Origin: Oscillospiraceae bacterium
Lineage (GTDB): Bacteria > Bacillota > Clostridia > Oscillospirales > Acutalibacteraceae
Assembly (NCBI GenBank): GCA_015066445.1
Contig: SVOK01000005.1
Span: 1 to 64,000, forward strand
Length of the DNA stretch: 64,000 bases
Direction of reading: 5' to 3'
Each line of letters starts with the position of its first letter. Within the stretch, counting starts at the first letter, position 1. Of the stretch, positions 20,838-29,938 are shown in pieces. Under the pieces are notes generated by a model. That model did no database searches, was not told where the DNA came from, and saw only the letters and a list, made by a program, of their open reading frames with translations. A program made the translations under genes and the position numbers.

Positions 20838-20938
20838 TACGGCAGCGGGATGCGACTGCCGAACCGCGGGAAAAATCCTTCGTCTGTCAGGCAACTCCCC
20901 GTCCTGACAGCACTTAACGCTCGACTGTCTACTCTGCA
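20838..20938 (-). promoter_or_regulatory. Tetrahydrofolate (THF) riboswitch
   Basis: The minus strand carries the conserved THF-I elements in order: AGAGUAGA, GCGUUAAGUG, GGGGAGUUG, GAAGG, CGCGG and GCAUCCCGCUGC. The outer helix is GCAG...CUGC. This closely follows the known class found upstream of folT and folate synthesis genes in Firmicutes. It is followed by the hairpin at 20776-20817, so THF would repress the transporter. Confidence 0.92.
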
Positions 20939-20996
20939 AATTTTATATACTAATTATAAAGCTAAAAAAAAATTTGTCAATATTTTTTTGAAAATA

Positions 20997-21698
20997 TTAT
21001 CCGATAATGTCCTTTACAACCTCGCTCGCAAGAATAAACCCTGCCGCTGCAGGTACAAAAACTGCACTTGCAGGAATGTGTCTGCCGTGTTCTTCGCCTT
21101 GAACGGTTGGCTTCATCGGTTCTTCCTTTGAATAAACCACCTTTAATTTCTTTATACCACGCTTTTTAAGTTCATATCGCATTACACGTGCAAGCGGGCA
21201 GACAGAGGTTTTAAAAATATCCGTAACCACAAGCTTTGTTGCATCTAATTTGTTTCCTGTTCCCATTGAGCTTATTATAGGAATACTTAGTGTTTCACAG
21301 CGTGATATAAGCTCGAGCTTAGCAGAAACGGTATCTATGGCATCTATTACATAATCATAGACCGATAAATCAAAGCTTTCGGCAGTTTCTGCATTATAAA
21401 ACAGATTATGAGTCATAACATCAATTTCGGGATTAATGCTTAAAATCCGCTCCTTGGCGGCTTCGGTTTTTAAAGTGCCTAATGTGTTGTGCGTTGCAAT
21501 AATCTGTCTGTTTAAATTGGTAATACTTACAGTATCATCATCAATTAAATCAATAGCACCAATGCCTGTACGGGCTAAGCCTTCAACAGCATATCCGCCA
21601 ACTCCGCCAATACCAAAAACGGCAACACGGGCATTTTTAAGCTTGTTTATATTATCACTGCCAAACAGCTGTTCAGTTCTCTGATACCACAAATCCAT
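20997..21698 (-). CDS. tcdA: tRNA threonylcarbamoyladenosine dehydratase
   Basis: A ThiF/E1-like enzyme that cyclises the t6A base of tRNAs to ct6A with ATP. The 233 residues begin MDLWYQRTEQLFG, followed by the ATP-binding VFGIGGVGGYAVEGLART at about 30-47, and the DDDTVSITNLNRQI motif, then DAIDTVSAK. Length and motifs fit TcdA (CsdL/YgdL). The start has a GAGGTG site. It is a single gene between two regulated units. Confidence 0.93.
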   Translation of the reverse strand: MDLWYQRTEQLFGSDNINKLKNARVAVFGIGGVGGYAVEGLARTGIGAIDLIDDDTVSITNLNRQIIATHNTLGTLKTEAAKERILSINPEIDVMTHNLFYNAETAESFDLSVYDYVIDAIDTVSAKLELISRCETLSIPIISSMGTGNKLDATKLVVTDIFKTSVCPLARVMRYELKKRGIKKLKVVYSKEEPMKPTVQGEEHGRHIPASAVFVPAAAGFILASEVVKDIIG

Positions 21699-21759
21699 AT
21701 TTACACCTCAAAGTAATTTTAATAGTTTACAAAATAATTGTCAAGAAAGATTATAATTA

Positions 21760-21788
21760 TTGACTTTGCAAAAAAACAAATATATAAT
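21760..21788 (+). promoter_or_regulatory. Promoter for the sugar isomerase-like gene
   Basis: TTGACT, 17-bp spacer, perfect TATAAT at 21783-21788, 35 bp before the ATG. Confidence 0.75.
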
Positions 21789-21823
21789 ATTTATATAAAA
21801 AATTATTATAAGAGGGGATAATA

Positions 21824-22705
21824 ATGTTACTTTCAGTATCCACAAGTCCAATGAATGTCCGTCTTTCTGACAGAGAAGCTATACGTATCATCAAAGAAGC
21901 AGGCTTTGATGCTTATGATATGTCACTCTGCGAAATGATGTACAACCCGAACAATATTTTCAATACAGATAAATATTTAGAGGAAGCAAAGTCTATAAGA
22001 GAGTATGCAGATAGCTTGGGCATTCCTTGTAATCAGGCTCACGCACCTTATCATTCAAGCTGCGGCGACCCTGAAAAGGACGAAAAAACCTTTAATATGA
22101 TAGTTCGTGCTATGGAAATTGCTGCTACTTTAGGTGCTAAAATTATTGTTGTTCACCCCAAACAGCACCTTACTTATGCCGATAATATTGAAGAGCTCTT
22201 TAAACTTAATGTTGAGTTCTATACATGCCTTATTCCTTATTGCGAAAAGTTTGGTATTAAGGTTGCAACCGAAAATATGTGGCAGAATAATCCTTGTTCG
22301 GGTGCTATAACTGACAGTACCTGTTCGAGAAGCTGGGAGTTTAACAAGTATATTGATGCTGTAAATTCCGAATGGATAACAGGATGCCTTGATTTGGGCC
22401 ATGTTGCTTTGGTAACCAAAAAAATCCCCGAATTTATTAAAGATATGGGGAAGGAGCGTATTGCTGCTCTTCATGTACACGATACAGATTTCCGAGATGA
22501 CAGCCATACCGTTCCTTTCTGCGAGTTAATGGACTATAATGCAATTGCTAAGGCTTTGGGTGAAATCGATTATCAAGGAGATTTTACATACGAAGCAAAT
22601 AATTTCTTCAGAAACAAGCCTTTGGAGCTTATACCCGCAGCTTATAAGTACGCTTGTGAGGTTGGAAGATATTTAATCAGCGAAATTGAAAAGGCAAGAC
22701 CTTAA
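21824..22705 (+). CDS. Sugar phosphate isomerase/epimerase family protein
   Basis: A 293-residue xylose-isomerase-like TIM barrel (AP-endonuclease family 2). Metal-ligand motifs are present: HAPYHS, IVVHPKQH, ATENM, GCLDLGHVAL, and LHVHDTDFRDDSHTVPF. The substrate is not clear: such proteins include inosose and sugar epimerases. It has an AGAGGGGAT ribosome site and is followed by a terminator before uvrC. Confidence 0.88.
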   Translation: MLLSVSTSPMNVRLSDREAIRIIKEAGFDAYDMSLCEMMYNPNNIFNTDKYLEEAKSIREYADSLGIPCNQAHAPYHSSCGDPEKDEKTFNMIVRAMEIAATLGAKIIVVHPKQHLTYADNIEELFKLNVEFYTCLIPYCEKFGIKVATENMWQNNPCSGAITDSTCSRSWEFNKYIDAVNSEWITGCLDLGHVALVTKKIPEFIKDMGKERIAALHVHDTDFRDDSHTVPFCELMDYNAIAKALGEIDYQGDFTYEANNFFRNKPLELIPAAYKYACEVGRYLISEIEKARP

Positions 22706-22718
22706 TTAATACTTTAAT

Positions 22719-22746
22719 GCCTCTCTGCAAAGAGGGGCTTTTTTAA
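22719..22746 (+). terminator. Terminator between the isomerase gene and uvrC
   Basis: GCCTCTCT-GCAA-AGAGGGGC hairpin followed by six T. Confidence 0.8.
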
Positions 22747-22772
22747 AAGTAAACTTTAAAAGAGGTGATTTT

Positions 22773-24599
22773 TTGAACCGCTATGCTAATGCAGAAAAAC
22801 TAAAGGAATTAAAACTAAAAGCAAACCGTCTGCCGTTGGACCCTGGCGTTTATATTATGAAAAATAATAAGGGCGAGATTATATACATCGGTAAAGCAAA
22901 GGCACTTAAAAACCGTGTAACGCAGTATTTCGGTTCAGGAAATCAGCATACCGAAAAGGTTATGCGAATGGTTTCAAATGTTGATGATTTTGAGTATATA
23001 ATTTGCGATAGTGAATTTGAAGCTTTGATACTTGAAAACTCGCTTATAAAGCAAAACAAACCGAAATACAATATTTTGCTAAAAGATGACAAAGGTTATT
23101 CGTATGTAAAAATTTCAAAAGAAAAATGGCCAAGGATTTCTACTGCAAAAATGACCGATAAGAGCGGTGAGTATATAGGTCCGTTTAATTCTGGGTTTAT
23201 TGTTAAGGAAACTGTTGCAGAAGCCAAAAAGATTTTTAAATTGCCTGATTGCAACCGCAATTTTGACACAATAAGCAAGCCTTGCCTTAATTTTCATATT
23301 GGATTATGTGAGGCTCCTTGCAAAGGTAAAATCAGCCATAGTGACTATATGGAAACAATTGAAGCTGCAAAAGAATTCATAAAACGTGGCGATATTGAGG
23401 GTATTTCTATAGAAAGCTTAGAAGAAAAAATGCTTAATGCTGCAGAAAATTTGCAATTTGAGACCGCTGCAAGACTAAGAGACCGAATAAACGCAATTAA
23501 AAAAATCAGGGAAAAGCAAAAGGTTGTACGCATCAGCCATAAATCACAGGATGTCATCGCAACAGCACTTTTAGGTGAAAAGGCTTGTGTTGCGGTTATT
23601 TCTTTCAGGAATTACCGTCTTAATGACAAACAGCACTATTTTGTTGAGGGCTTTTTGGATAAAGCTGCGGTTTACAGCGAGTTTTTACAGCAGTATTATT
23701 TAGAAAAAGCAGATATACCCACAAGAATTCTTATTGACTGTGAAAATGATTACAGCCTCACAGAAAAATGGCTCACCGAAAAATCAGGTCATAAAGTGAG
23801 TTTTATTGTTCCTAAATCCGCAGAACCGTTAAAGCTGCTTGAAATGTGTCTTAATAATGCAGCAGAAAATCTTTCTGAAAAGACTGAGCAAACCGGTAGA
23901 GAAATGTCCGCTTTAAACGAGCTTAGAACTCTTTTGGGGCTTAGCACAACACCGTCTTATATTGAATCTTACGATATTTCTAACACCGCAGGAAGCGAAA
24001 ATGTTGCAGGGATGATAGTATTTAAGGACGGAAAGCCCTATAAGCCTGCATATAAACGTTTTAAAATTAAAAGCTTTATCGGTCAGGACGATTACCGTTC
24101 AATGGCTGAGGTATTAGAACGCAGATTTACTGAGTACGAAGAGGGAACAGACCCTTATTTCAAAAACCTGCCAGACCTTATTTTACTAGACGGCGCTAAG
24201 GGACAGATAAACGCCGTTATACCCGTTATGCAAAAATACGGTATTGATGTTCCGATATTCGGTATGGTAAAGGACTCAAAACACCGAACAAGAGCAATTG
24301 CCACAACGGGCGGAGATATCTCCATTAAATCTAACAGACGTTGCTTTACTCTTATTACTAAAATTCAGGACGAAGTTCATCGCTTTGCTATTGGCTATCA
24401 TAAAAAACTGCAGTCGAAAAATATGCTCAAATCCGAGCTATTGGAAATTGAGGGTGTGGGAAAAGCTAAGGCAGAGGCTCTCTTTAAGCATTTTGGTAGT
24501 ATTAAAAAAATTAAGGCAGCCGATATTTCACAGCTTACTGTGGTTAAAGGTATAAGCGAAGCTATAGCAAATAATATTAAAAATTATTTTATTAACTAA
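22773..24599 (+). CDS. uvrC: UvrABC system protein C (excinuclease)
   Basis: Makes both cuts around DNA damage in nucleotide-excision repair. 608 residues from a TTG start supported by AAGAGGTGAT. The GIY-YIG nuclease domain is at about 17-100 (GVYIMKNNKGEIIYIGKA), then a Cys-rich patch, the UVR domain near 205-240, and the RNase H-like C-terminal nuclease with YDISNTAGSENVAGM. Two helix-hairpin-helix motifs end the protein. uvrA and uvrB are not in this window. Confidence 0.96.
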   Translation: MNRYANAEKLKELKLKANRLPLDPGVYIMKNNKGEIIYIGKAKALKNRVTQYFGSGNQHTEKVMRMVSNVDDFEYIICDSEFEALILENSLIKQNKPKYNILLKDDKGYSYVKISKEKWPRISTAKMTDKSGEYIGPFNSGFIVKETVAEAKKIFKLPDCNRNFDTISKPCLNFHIGLCEAPCKGKISHSDYMETIEAAKEFIKRGDIEGISIESLEEKMLNAAENLQFETAARLRDRINAIKKIREKQKVVRISHKSQDVIATALLGEKACVAVISFRNYRLNDKQHYFVEGFLDKAAVYSEFLQQYYLEKADIPTRILIDCENDYSLTEKWLTEKSGHKVSFIVPKSAEPLKLLEMCLNNAAENLSEKTEQTGREMSALNELRTLLGLSTTPSYIESYDISNTAGSENVAGMIVFKDGKPYKPAYKRFKIKSFIGQDDYRSMAEVLERRFTEYEEGTDPYFKNLPDLILLDGAKGQINAVIPVMQKYGIDVPIFGMVKDSKHRTRAIATTGGDISIKSNRRCFTLITKIQDEVHRFAIGYHKKLQSKNMLKSELLEIEGVGKAKAEALFKHFGSIKKIKAADISQLTVVKGISEAIANNIKNYFIN

Positions 24600-24613
24600 T
24601 TATGAACTTTTTG

Positions 24614-24642
24614 TTGACAATAATTTTGCAGTGTGTTATGAT
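24614..24642 (+). promoter_or_regulatory. Promoter of the lysine-riboswitch leader
   Basis: Perfect TTGACA (24614-24619), 17-bp spacer, TATGAT (24637-24642). It lies just after the uvrC stop codon and about 15 bp before the aptamer. Confidence 0.85.
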
Positions 24643-24657
24643 TTTGATATTGAATAT

Positions 24658-24822
24658 GATAGAGGTGCGGTTTACTAATAGTAATATCCTGCTTTTGATG
24701 AACAGGTCAAAGGATATGAAAGGAGTGACCGCCGAAACAAAGAGTCCGCTGTTCGGGGCTTTTTGTTGGGCTGTTGCAGAATATGTAACAGACTGTCACA
24801 ATTTTGTGGAGTGCTATCGGGA
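24658..24822 (+). promoter_or_regulatory. Lysine riboswitch (L box)
   Basis: All core L-box elements appear in order: AGAGGTGCGG, AGTAA, AAAGGA...AGGAGTGACCGCCGAA, GTTGGGCTGTTGC, CAGACTGTCAC, and TGGAGTGCTATCGGG closing P1. The five-helix layout and about 165-nt length fit the class. A short Met-started reading frame across this RNA is not a gene. The downstream terminator shows that lysine would switch off the NhaC-type transporter. Confidence 0.95.
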
Positions 24823-24832
24823 TTTTATAATT

Positions 24833-24866
24833 AACCGTAGTGCTTTTGCATTACGGTTTTATTATT
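24833..24866 (+). terminator. Lysine-riboswitch terminator
   Basis: AACCGTAGTGC-TTTT-GCATTACGGTT hairpin followed by TTATTATT, 22 bp before the start codon. It is the expected OFF state of the L-box leader. Confidence 0.85.
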
Positions 24867-24887
24867 ATAAAAAACGGAGGTTTAAAA

Positions 24888-26723
24888 ATGAAAAATACTA
24901 AAAAAATTTTAGCTATTTTAGCAGTTGCGATTCTTTTGTGCCTTACTTCAGTGTTTGTATTTAACGCTGCTGCAACTGGTGATGATTCTGTAACAAACAA
25001 ATCGGTTTCAAAAGAATTTACAGTTGTTGTAGGTACCGGAGAAGATGCTGAAGAAATAGTTTATGATTTCTCTGGCAAGAATGAAGAAGCTTGCACACCT
25101 CAGGATTATGTAGACAATTATGCAAATAATCTTACATACGATCCTGATTTTAAAGAACACCAACCTGAAGCTTTGAGTTTGGTCAAGGAAGACATTAATT
25201 TTTATGCAACCTTTTGGTCTTTAATTCCGCCTGTAATTGCTATCATTCTTGCATTGATTACCAAAGAAGTTTATTCTTCATTATTTATTGGTATTTTAGC
25301 AGGTGGTTTAATTTACTCTGGCTTTAATTTAGAAAAAACAATGGTTCATGTGTTTAGCGACGGTTTTGTTTCAAGTGTTGCTGATTCATATAATACCGGT
25401 ATTTTGATTTTTCTTGTACTTTTAGGTGCTTTAGTGGCAATGATGAACAAAGCCGGAGGTTCTGCAGCTTTTGGCAGATGGACTGCTAAGCATATAAAAA
25501 CACGTCTTGGAGCTCAGTTAGCAACCATTGCGTTAGGCGTTTTAATTTTCATTGATGACTATTTTAACTGCTTAACGGTTGGCTCGGTAATGCGCCCTGT
25601 AACTGATAAAAATAATATTTCCAGAGCTAAGCTTTCGTATCTCATAGATGCTACAGCAGCACCTATTTGTATTATTGCTCCAATTTCTTCTTGGGCAGCT
25701 GCAGTTGCAGGTTTTGCACAAGGTTCAGGGGCAAAGAGTGGTATATCATTATTTATCAGCGCTATACCTTACAATTTTTATGCATTACTTACCATCTTGA
25801 TGATGATAGCATTGGCAGTAATGAAATTTGATTACGGTCCAATGAAAAAGCATGAGGAAAATGCAAAAAATGGTGATATTTTCACAACGAAAGTTCAGGA
25901 AACTGTTGAACAAATGTCACAGAACGAAAAGGGCAGAGTTTGTGACCTTGTAATTCCGGTAGTATTTCTTATAATTGCTTGTGTATTTGGTATGATATAT
26001 TCGGGTGGTTTCTTTGACAAAACTGCTGAAGGTTATAAAAATTTTGTAACTGCTTTTTCACAGAGTGATGCATCAGTTGGTCTTGTTTATGGTTCTTTTA
26101 TCAGTTTGATTTTTGCCGTAATTTTTTACCTTTGCCGCAGAGTCATTACATTTAAACAATGTATGGAATGTGTTCCTGAGGGCTTTAAGGCAATGGTTCC
26201 TGCTATTATGATACTTGTTTGTGCTTGGACACTTAAAGCTATGACTGACAGTCTTGGTGCAAAAATCTTTATTTCTCAGCTTGTTGAAAGTAGTGCAGGT
26301 TCATTTATGTCATTCTTGCCTGCTATAATATTCCTTATTGCAGTTGGTCTTTCTTTCGCAACCGGCACTTCTTGGGGTACCTTTGGTATTCTTATCCCTA
26401 TCGTTTTGAGCGTGTTTGGCGCAAATGATGGCAATATTACAATTGTTGCAATTTCCGCTTGTATGGCTGGTGCTGTTTGCGGTGACCATTGCTCACCGAT
26501 TTCAGATACTACTATTATGGCATCAGCAGGTGCTCAGTGTGACCATATCAACCACGTTTCCACACAGTTACCTTATGCAATAACTGTTGCCGGAGTTTCT
26601 TTTGTGTCATATATAATCGCCGGTTTTATTCCAAATTGGTTTATAACCTTACCAATAAGCTTAGTTTTAATGCTTGGAACTTTGTTTGTGATTAAATTCA
26701 TAACAGCTAAAAAGACTGCTTAA
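24888..26723 (+). CDS. NhaC-family transporter, predicted lysine transporter
   Basis: A 611-residue polytopic membrane protein of the Na+/H+ antiporter NhaC superfamily. The start ATG 24888 has an ACGGAGG site; an upstream in-frame start lies in the riboswitch terminator. The N-terminus has a signal-like hydrophobic segment (8-30), then about 75 mostly polar residues, before the first clear transporter helix near residue 105. Family motifs include GVLIFIDDYFNCLTVGS and SFATGTSWGTFGILIP, and CGDHCSPISDTT. NhaC-like proteins under lysine riboswitches were predicted earlier to carry lysine (LysW); substrate here is inferred from the riboswitch. Confidence 0.9.
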   Translation: MKNTKKILAILAVAILLCLTSVFVFNAAATGDDSVTNKSVSKEFTVVVGTGEDAEEIVYDFSGKNEEACTPQDYVDNYANNLTYDPDFKEHQPEALSLVKEDINFYATFWSLIPPVIAIILALITKEVYSSLFIGILAGGLIYSGFNLEKTMVHVFSDGFVSSVADSYNTGILIFLVLLGALVAMMNKAGGSAAFGRWTAKHIKTRLGAQLATIALGVLIFIDDYFNCLTVGSVMRPVTDKNNISRAKLSYLIDATAAPICIIAPISSWAAAVAGFAQGSGAKSGISLFISAIPYNFYALLTILMMIALAVMKFDYGPMKKHEENAKNGDIFTTKVQETVEQMSQNEKGRVCDLVIPVVFLIIACVFGMIYSGGFFDKTAEGYKNFVTAFSQSDASVGLVYGSFISLIFAVIFYLCRRVITFKQCMECVPEGFKAMVPAIMILVCAWTLKAMTDSLGAKIFISQLVESSAGSFMSFLPAIIFLIAVGLSFATGTSWGTFGILIPIVLSVFGANDGNITIVAISACMAGAVCGDHCSPISDTTIMASAGAQCDHINHVSTQLPYAITVAGVSFVSYIIAGFIPNWFITLPISLVLMLGTLFVIKFITAKKTA

Positions 26724-26730
26724 AAACAAA

Positions 26731-26759
26731 AACCTCGATGATAGCATCGAGGTTTTTTT
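26731..26759 (+). terminator. Terminator after the NhaC-type gene
   Basis: AACCTCGATG-ATAG-CATCGAGGTT hairpin followed by a T-run. Confidence 0.85.
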
Positions 26760-26774
26760 ATGCGCATTTAAATC

Positions 26775-26972
26775 TCAGACTTCGCTGTTTTTTCTAAAAA
26801 GCAGGGAAATGCACCAGATACCTGCGAGAGCAATTACAGTATAAATAATTCTGCTGATAATTGCGGCAGAGCCACCGAATGCCCACGCTACAAGGTCAAA
26901 TTGAAAAAGACCCACAAGACCCCAGTTAAGCGAACCGATAATTACGAGAATCAAGCAAATTTTATCAAACAT
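26775..26972 (-). CDS. DUF378 family membrane protein
   Basis: A 65-residue protein from ATG 26972 (AAGGAGTT site) with two membrane helices. The LNWGLVGLFQFDLVAWAFG motif is the mark of the DUF378/YuzA family. Function unknown. A longer in-frame start at 27008 lacks a ribosome site. It is a single gene between two terminators. Confidence 0.85.
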   Translation of the reverse strand: MFDKICLILVIIGSLNWGLVGLFQFDLVAWAFGGSAAIISRIIYTVIALAGIWCISLLFRKNSEV

Positions 26973-27025
26973 TGATTTCAACTCCTTTTCCGTTAATATA
27001 ATGTTCAAAAAATTTAAAAATATGC

Positions 27026-27057
27026 AAAAAACACGGTGAAAGTATCACCGTGTTTTT
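27026..27057 (-). terminator. Bidirectional terminator after dapB
   Basis: AAAAACACGGTGA / TCACCGTGTTTTT, 13-bp arms with a 5-nt loop; ends the asd-dapA-dapB transcript. Confidence 0.85.
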
Positions 27058-27079
27058 AGTTTTTGTTTTTATTAAATTT

Positions 27080-27835
27080 TTATTCAAAGCTCATTATGCA
27101 GTTCATATCATAAAGTCCTGCTTTTTTACCGTATAAAAACTTGGCAGCTTTTACTGCTCCAACTGCAAAAACTTCCTTTGAATATGCCGAATGTGAAATA
27201 GTTACAACCTCATCGTGACCTGCAAATATAACATCATGTTCGCCAACAATTGTACCGCCTCTTACAGAGTGGATACCAATTTCATTTTTTGAACGCTTTT
27301 GTCTTTTAGAATGGCGGTCATACTCGTAAGCTTTAGTATCACCGAAAACCTCATTAACGCTGTTAGCAAGCATTATAGCAGTACCTGAGGGAGCATCAAT
27401 TTTTTGATTATGATGCTTTTCAACAATTTCAACATCAAAACCGTCTCCTAAAATGCTGGCCGCCTTTTTTGCGAGGCTGCATATTAGATTAACGCCTAAA
27501 GACATATTAAAGGTGAAGAAAATCGGGATTTCAAGTGAAGCGTTATTAATCTGTTCTATTTGATTTTTACTGTAACCCGTGGTAGCGATTACCAAGGGGA
27601 TTTTTTTATTTAATGCAAATGAAAGCATATCATCAAGTAAAACGGGGTTAGAAAAATCAATAATTAAATCACAGGGAATATTAATTTCATTAAAGCTTTT
27701 GAAAACAGGGAAGCTTTGTGAATTATTAAACTTATCAACACCTGCGATTATTTGCATTTCCTTGTCATCCCTGAGTGCTTCTGCTACAAAGCCGCCCATT
27801 TTGCCGCCGGAGCCGCAAAGAACAACATTTATCAT
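27080..27835 (-). CDS. dapB: 4-hydroxy-tetrahydrodipicolinate reductase
   Basis: Second dedicated step from aspartate semialdehyde to diaminopimelate and lysine, using NAD(P)H. The 251 residues show the Rossmann motif CGSGGKMGGFVAEAL, the ATTGYSKNQ loop, and the catalytic EKHHNQKIDAPSGTA. The C-terminal GGTIVGEHDVIFAGHDE region is typical. It is the last gene of asd-dapA-dapB. Confidence 0.96.
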   Translation of the reverse strand: MINVVLCGSGGKMGGFVAEALRDDKEMQIIAGVDKFNNSQSFPVFKSFNEINIPCDLIIDFSNPVLLDDMLSFALNKKIPLVIATTGYSKNQIEQINNASLEIPIFFTFNMSLGVNLICSLAKKAASILGDGFDVEIVEKHHNQKIDAPSGTAIMLANSVNEVFGDTKAYEYDRHSKRQKRSKNEIGIHSVRGGTIVGEHDVIFAGHDEVVTISHSAYSKEVFAVGAVKAAKFLYGKKAGLYDMNCIMSFE

Positions 27836-27855
27836 TTTTTCACTTCCTAATAAAT

Positions 27856-28746
27856 TTAAATTTTAAGACCGCACTCTGTAAGTTTTTCTTTCAAGAAGTT
27901 GAGATTACTGTCATTCATAGGATAAAGAGGTAATCTGCATGGACCAACATTCATTCCTAAAAGATTCATAGCTTGCTTTACGGGAATAGGATTAACATCG
28001 CAGAACAAAGCCTCAATAAGACCTGAATATTTTATCTGCATTGCAGAAGCCTCGTTACAGTTGCCGTTTAAATATTCTGCGCACATCTGATGTGTTTGGG
28101 CAGGGAGAATATTGGAAAGCACAGATATAACACCCTGAGCTCCCAAAGACATCATCGGAACAATCTGGTCATCATTACCTGAATAAATTGCCAAATCGTC
28201 TCCGCACAAATATCTTGTTTTAGCAACAGAAGCAATATCGCCGTTAGCTTCCTTGGTGGCAACAATATTCGGGTGTTTAGATAATTTCTGATAGGTTTCA
28301 GGCTTAATTGCAACGCCTGTTCTTGAGGGAACATTATAAAGGATAATTGGCTTGTTTACACGGTCTGCAATATAATTATAATGAGCTACCAAGCCTTCCT
28401 GCGAGGTTTTATTGTAATATGGAGTAACCATCAAAAAGGCATCAGCGCCCATTTTTTCGGCATCGTCACAAAGCTCTACCGAATACACAGTATCATTGCT
28501 TCCCGTACCTGCAATAATAGGAACTCTTTTTGCAGCAGCCTTTGCGGCATATTCAATAACCTTCAAGTGCTCGTCGTAACGAAGGGTTGACTTTTCGCCT
28601 GTTGTACCGCAGATAACAAGGGCATCAATACCTGCTTCAATTTGGTTGTTTACAAGACTTTCAAGTCTTTTGTAATTTACACTTCCGTCCTCATTCATAG
28701 GGGTAATAAGCGCAGTTGCTGCGCCGCTGAAAATAAGTTTTTTCAT
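27856..28746 (-). CDS. dapA: 4-hydroxy-tetrahydrodipicolinate synthase
   Basis: Condenses pyruvate with aspartate semialdehyde; a TIM-barrel aldolase. 296 residues, normal. Motifs: GTTGEKSTL at about 46-54, tyrosine in YNVPSRTG, and the Schiff-base lysine in VATKEANGD near residue 162. It lies between asd and dapB, 20 and 37 bp away. Confidence 0.97.
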   Translation of the reverse strand: MKKLIFSGAATALITPMNEDGSVNYKRLESLVNNQIEAGIDALVICGTTGEKSTLRYDEHLKVIEYAAKAAAKRVPIIAGTGSNDTVYSVELCDDAEKMGADAFLMVTPYYNKTSQEGLVAHYNYIADRVNKPIILYNVPSRTGVAIKPETYQKLSKHPNIVATKEANGDIASVAKTRYLCGDDLAIYSGNDDQIVPMMSLGAQGVISVLSNILPAQTHQMCAEYLNGNCNEASAMQIKYSGLIEALFCDVNPIPVKQAMNLLGMNVGPCRLPLYPMNDSNLNFLKEKLTECGLKI

Positions 28747-28783
28747 AAAAGCTCACTCCTAACGGAAATTAGTAAAAATAATA

Positions 28784-29863
28784 TTAGTCCATAAAGCCTT
28801 TCGCACAAAGCAATTCGGCAAGAAGAACAGCGCCGCCTGCAGCACCACGGAGGGTGTTGTGTGAAAGGCAAACGAACTTGTAATCATACTGAGTATCTTC
28901 ACGAAGTCTGCCTGCGTGAATAGCCATACCGCCCTCTAAATCACGACAGAGGTTGGTCTGAGGCATATTATCCTCTTCATAGTAGTGAATAAACTGCTCG
29001 GGTGCGTGAGGGAGCTTGAGCTCTTGGGGAACACCTGAGAAATTTTTCCAAGCCTCTAAAATTTCTTCCTTTGAGGGCTTATTTTTAAAAGATACGAATA
29101 CAGCTGCCATATGACCGTCAGAAACAGGAACTCTGAGACATTGTGCTGTGAATTTAGGAGTGGTTGCAGGAACGATTTCTCCGTCTTTAATTTCACCCCA
29201 GATTTTAAGCGGCTCTTTCTCACTTTTTTCTTCTTCACCGCCGATAAAGGGGATAACATTATCGATCATTTCAGGCCAACGCTCAAAGGTTTTGCCGGCA
29301 CCGGAAATTGCCTGATAAGTACAAACAAGGCACTTTTCAACGCCAAATTTATCAAGAGGGTAGAGTGCAGGCACATAGCTCTGTAAAGAACAGTTGGATT
29401 TAACCGCAATAAAGCCTTTCTTTGTGCCAAGACGCTTTCTCTGTGCTTCAATAATATCTGTATGCTGAGGGTTGATTTCAGGAATAATCATAGGAACATC
29501 AGGAGTGAAACGATGAGCGCTGTTGTTGGAAACTACAGGGCACTCGTACTTTGCGTACTTTTCTTCCAAAGCTTTGATTTCGTCCTTTTTCATATTAACC
29601 GCGCAGAAAACAAAATCAACTGCACCAACAATTTTTTCTATATCCTTTTCAGCATCTAAAACGGTCATATCGGCTAGGTTTGCAGGGATTTCCTCTTTCA
29701 TTGCCCAACGGTTACCGATAGCATCCTTATAGGATTTTCCTGCAGAAGATGCGCTTGCGGCAAGAGCAGTCACGTTAAACCAAGGATGGTCGCAGAGTAA
29801 AAGAGAGAAACGCTGACCTACCATTCCTGTAGCACCGATTATACCAACATTATATTTTTTCAT
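28784..29863 (-). CDS. asd: Aspartate-semialdehyde dehydrogenase
   Basis: Reduces aspartyl phosphate to the semialdehyde, the branch point for lysine, diaminopimelate, threonine and methionine. The 359-residue protein begins with GATGMVGQRF and has its catalytic Cys in KSNCSLQSYVP, followed by GAGKTFERWPE. This form resembles the archaeal/fungal type more than the E. coli type. It heads the asd-dapA-dapB operon with its own promoter. Confidence 0.95.
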   Translation of the reverse strand: MKKYNVGIIGATGMVGQRFSLLLCDHPWFNVTALAASASSAGKSYKDAIGNRWAMKEEIPANLADMTVLDAEKDIEKIVGAVDFVFCAVNMKKDEIKALEEKYAKYECPVVSNNSAHRFTPDVPMIIPEINPQHTDIIEAQRKRLGTKKGFIAVKSNCSLQSYVPALYPLDKFGVEKCLVCTYQAISGAGKTFERWPEMIDNVIPFIGGEEEKSEKEPLKIWGEIKDGEIVPATTPKFTAQCLRVPVSDGHMAAVFVSFKNKPSKEEILEAWKNFSGVPQELKLPHAPEQFIHYYEEDNMPQTNLCRDLEGGMAIHAGRLREDTQYDYKFVCLSHNTLRGAAGGAVLLAELLCAKGFMD

Positions 29864-29885
29864 TTTAAATCACATTCCTTTTTTG

Positions 29886-29929
29886 AAAAAATTACTTGAT
29901 ATATATTTCAAGTTGCAATATAATATTGC
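29886..29929 (-). other. Leader hairpins before asd
   Basis: In the asd leader RNA, GCAATA-UUA-UAUUGC is followed by ACUUGA-AAUAUAUA-UCAAGU and then AAUUUUUU. The second hairpin resembles a weak terminator. No lysine aptamer or T-box is recognisable in this leader of about 70 nt. Confidence 0.35.
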
Positions 29930-29938
29930 TATCAATTA

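Noticed and set aside
24602..24901. 99-codon reading frame after uvrC
   Set aside because: It lies exactly over the lysine riboswitch and its terminator; the translated sequence is not protein-like.
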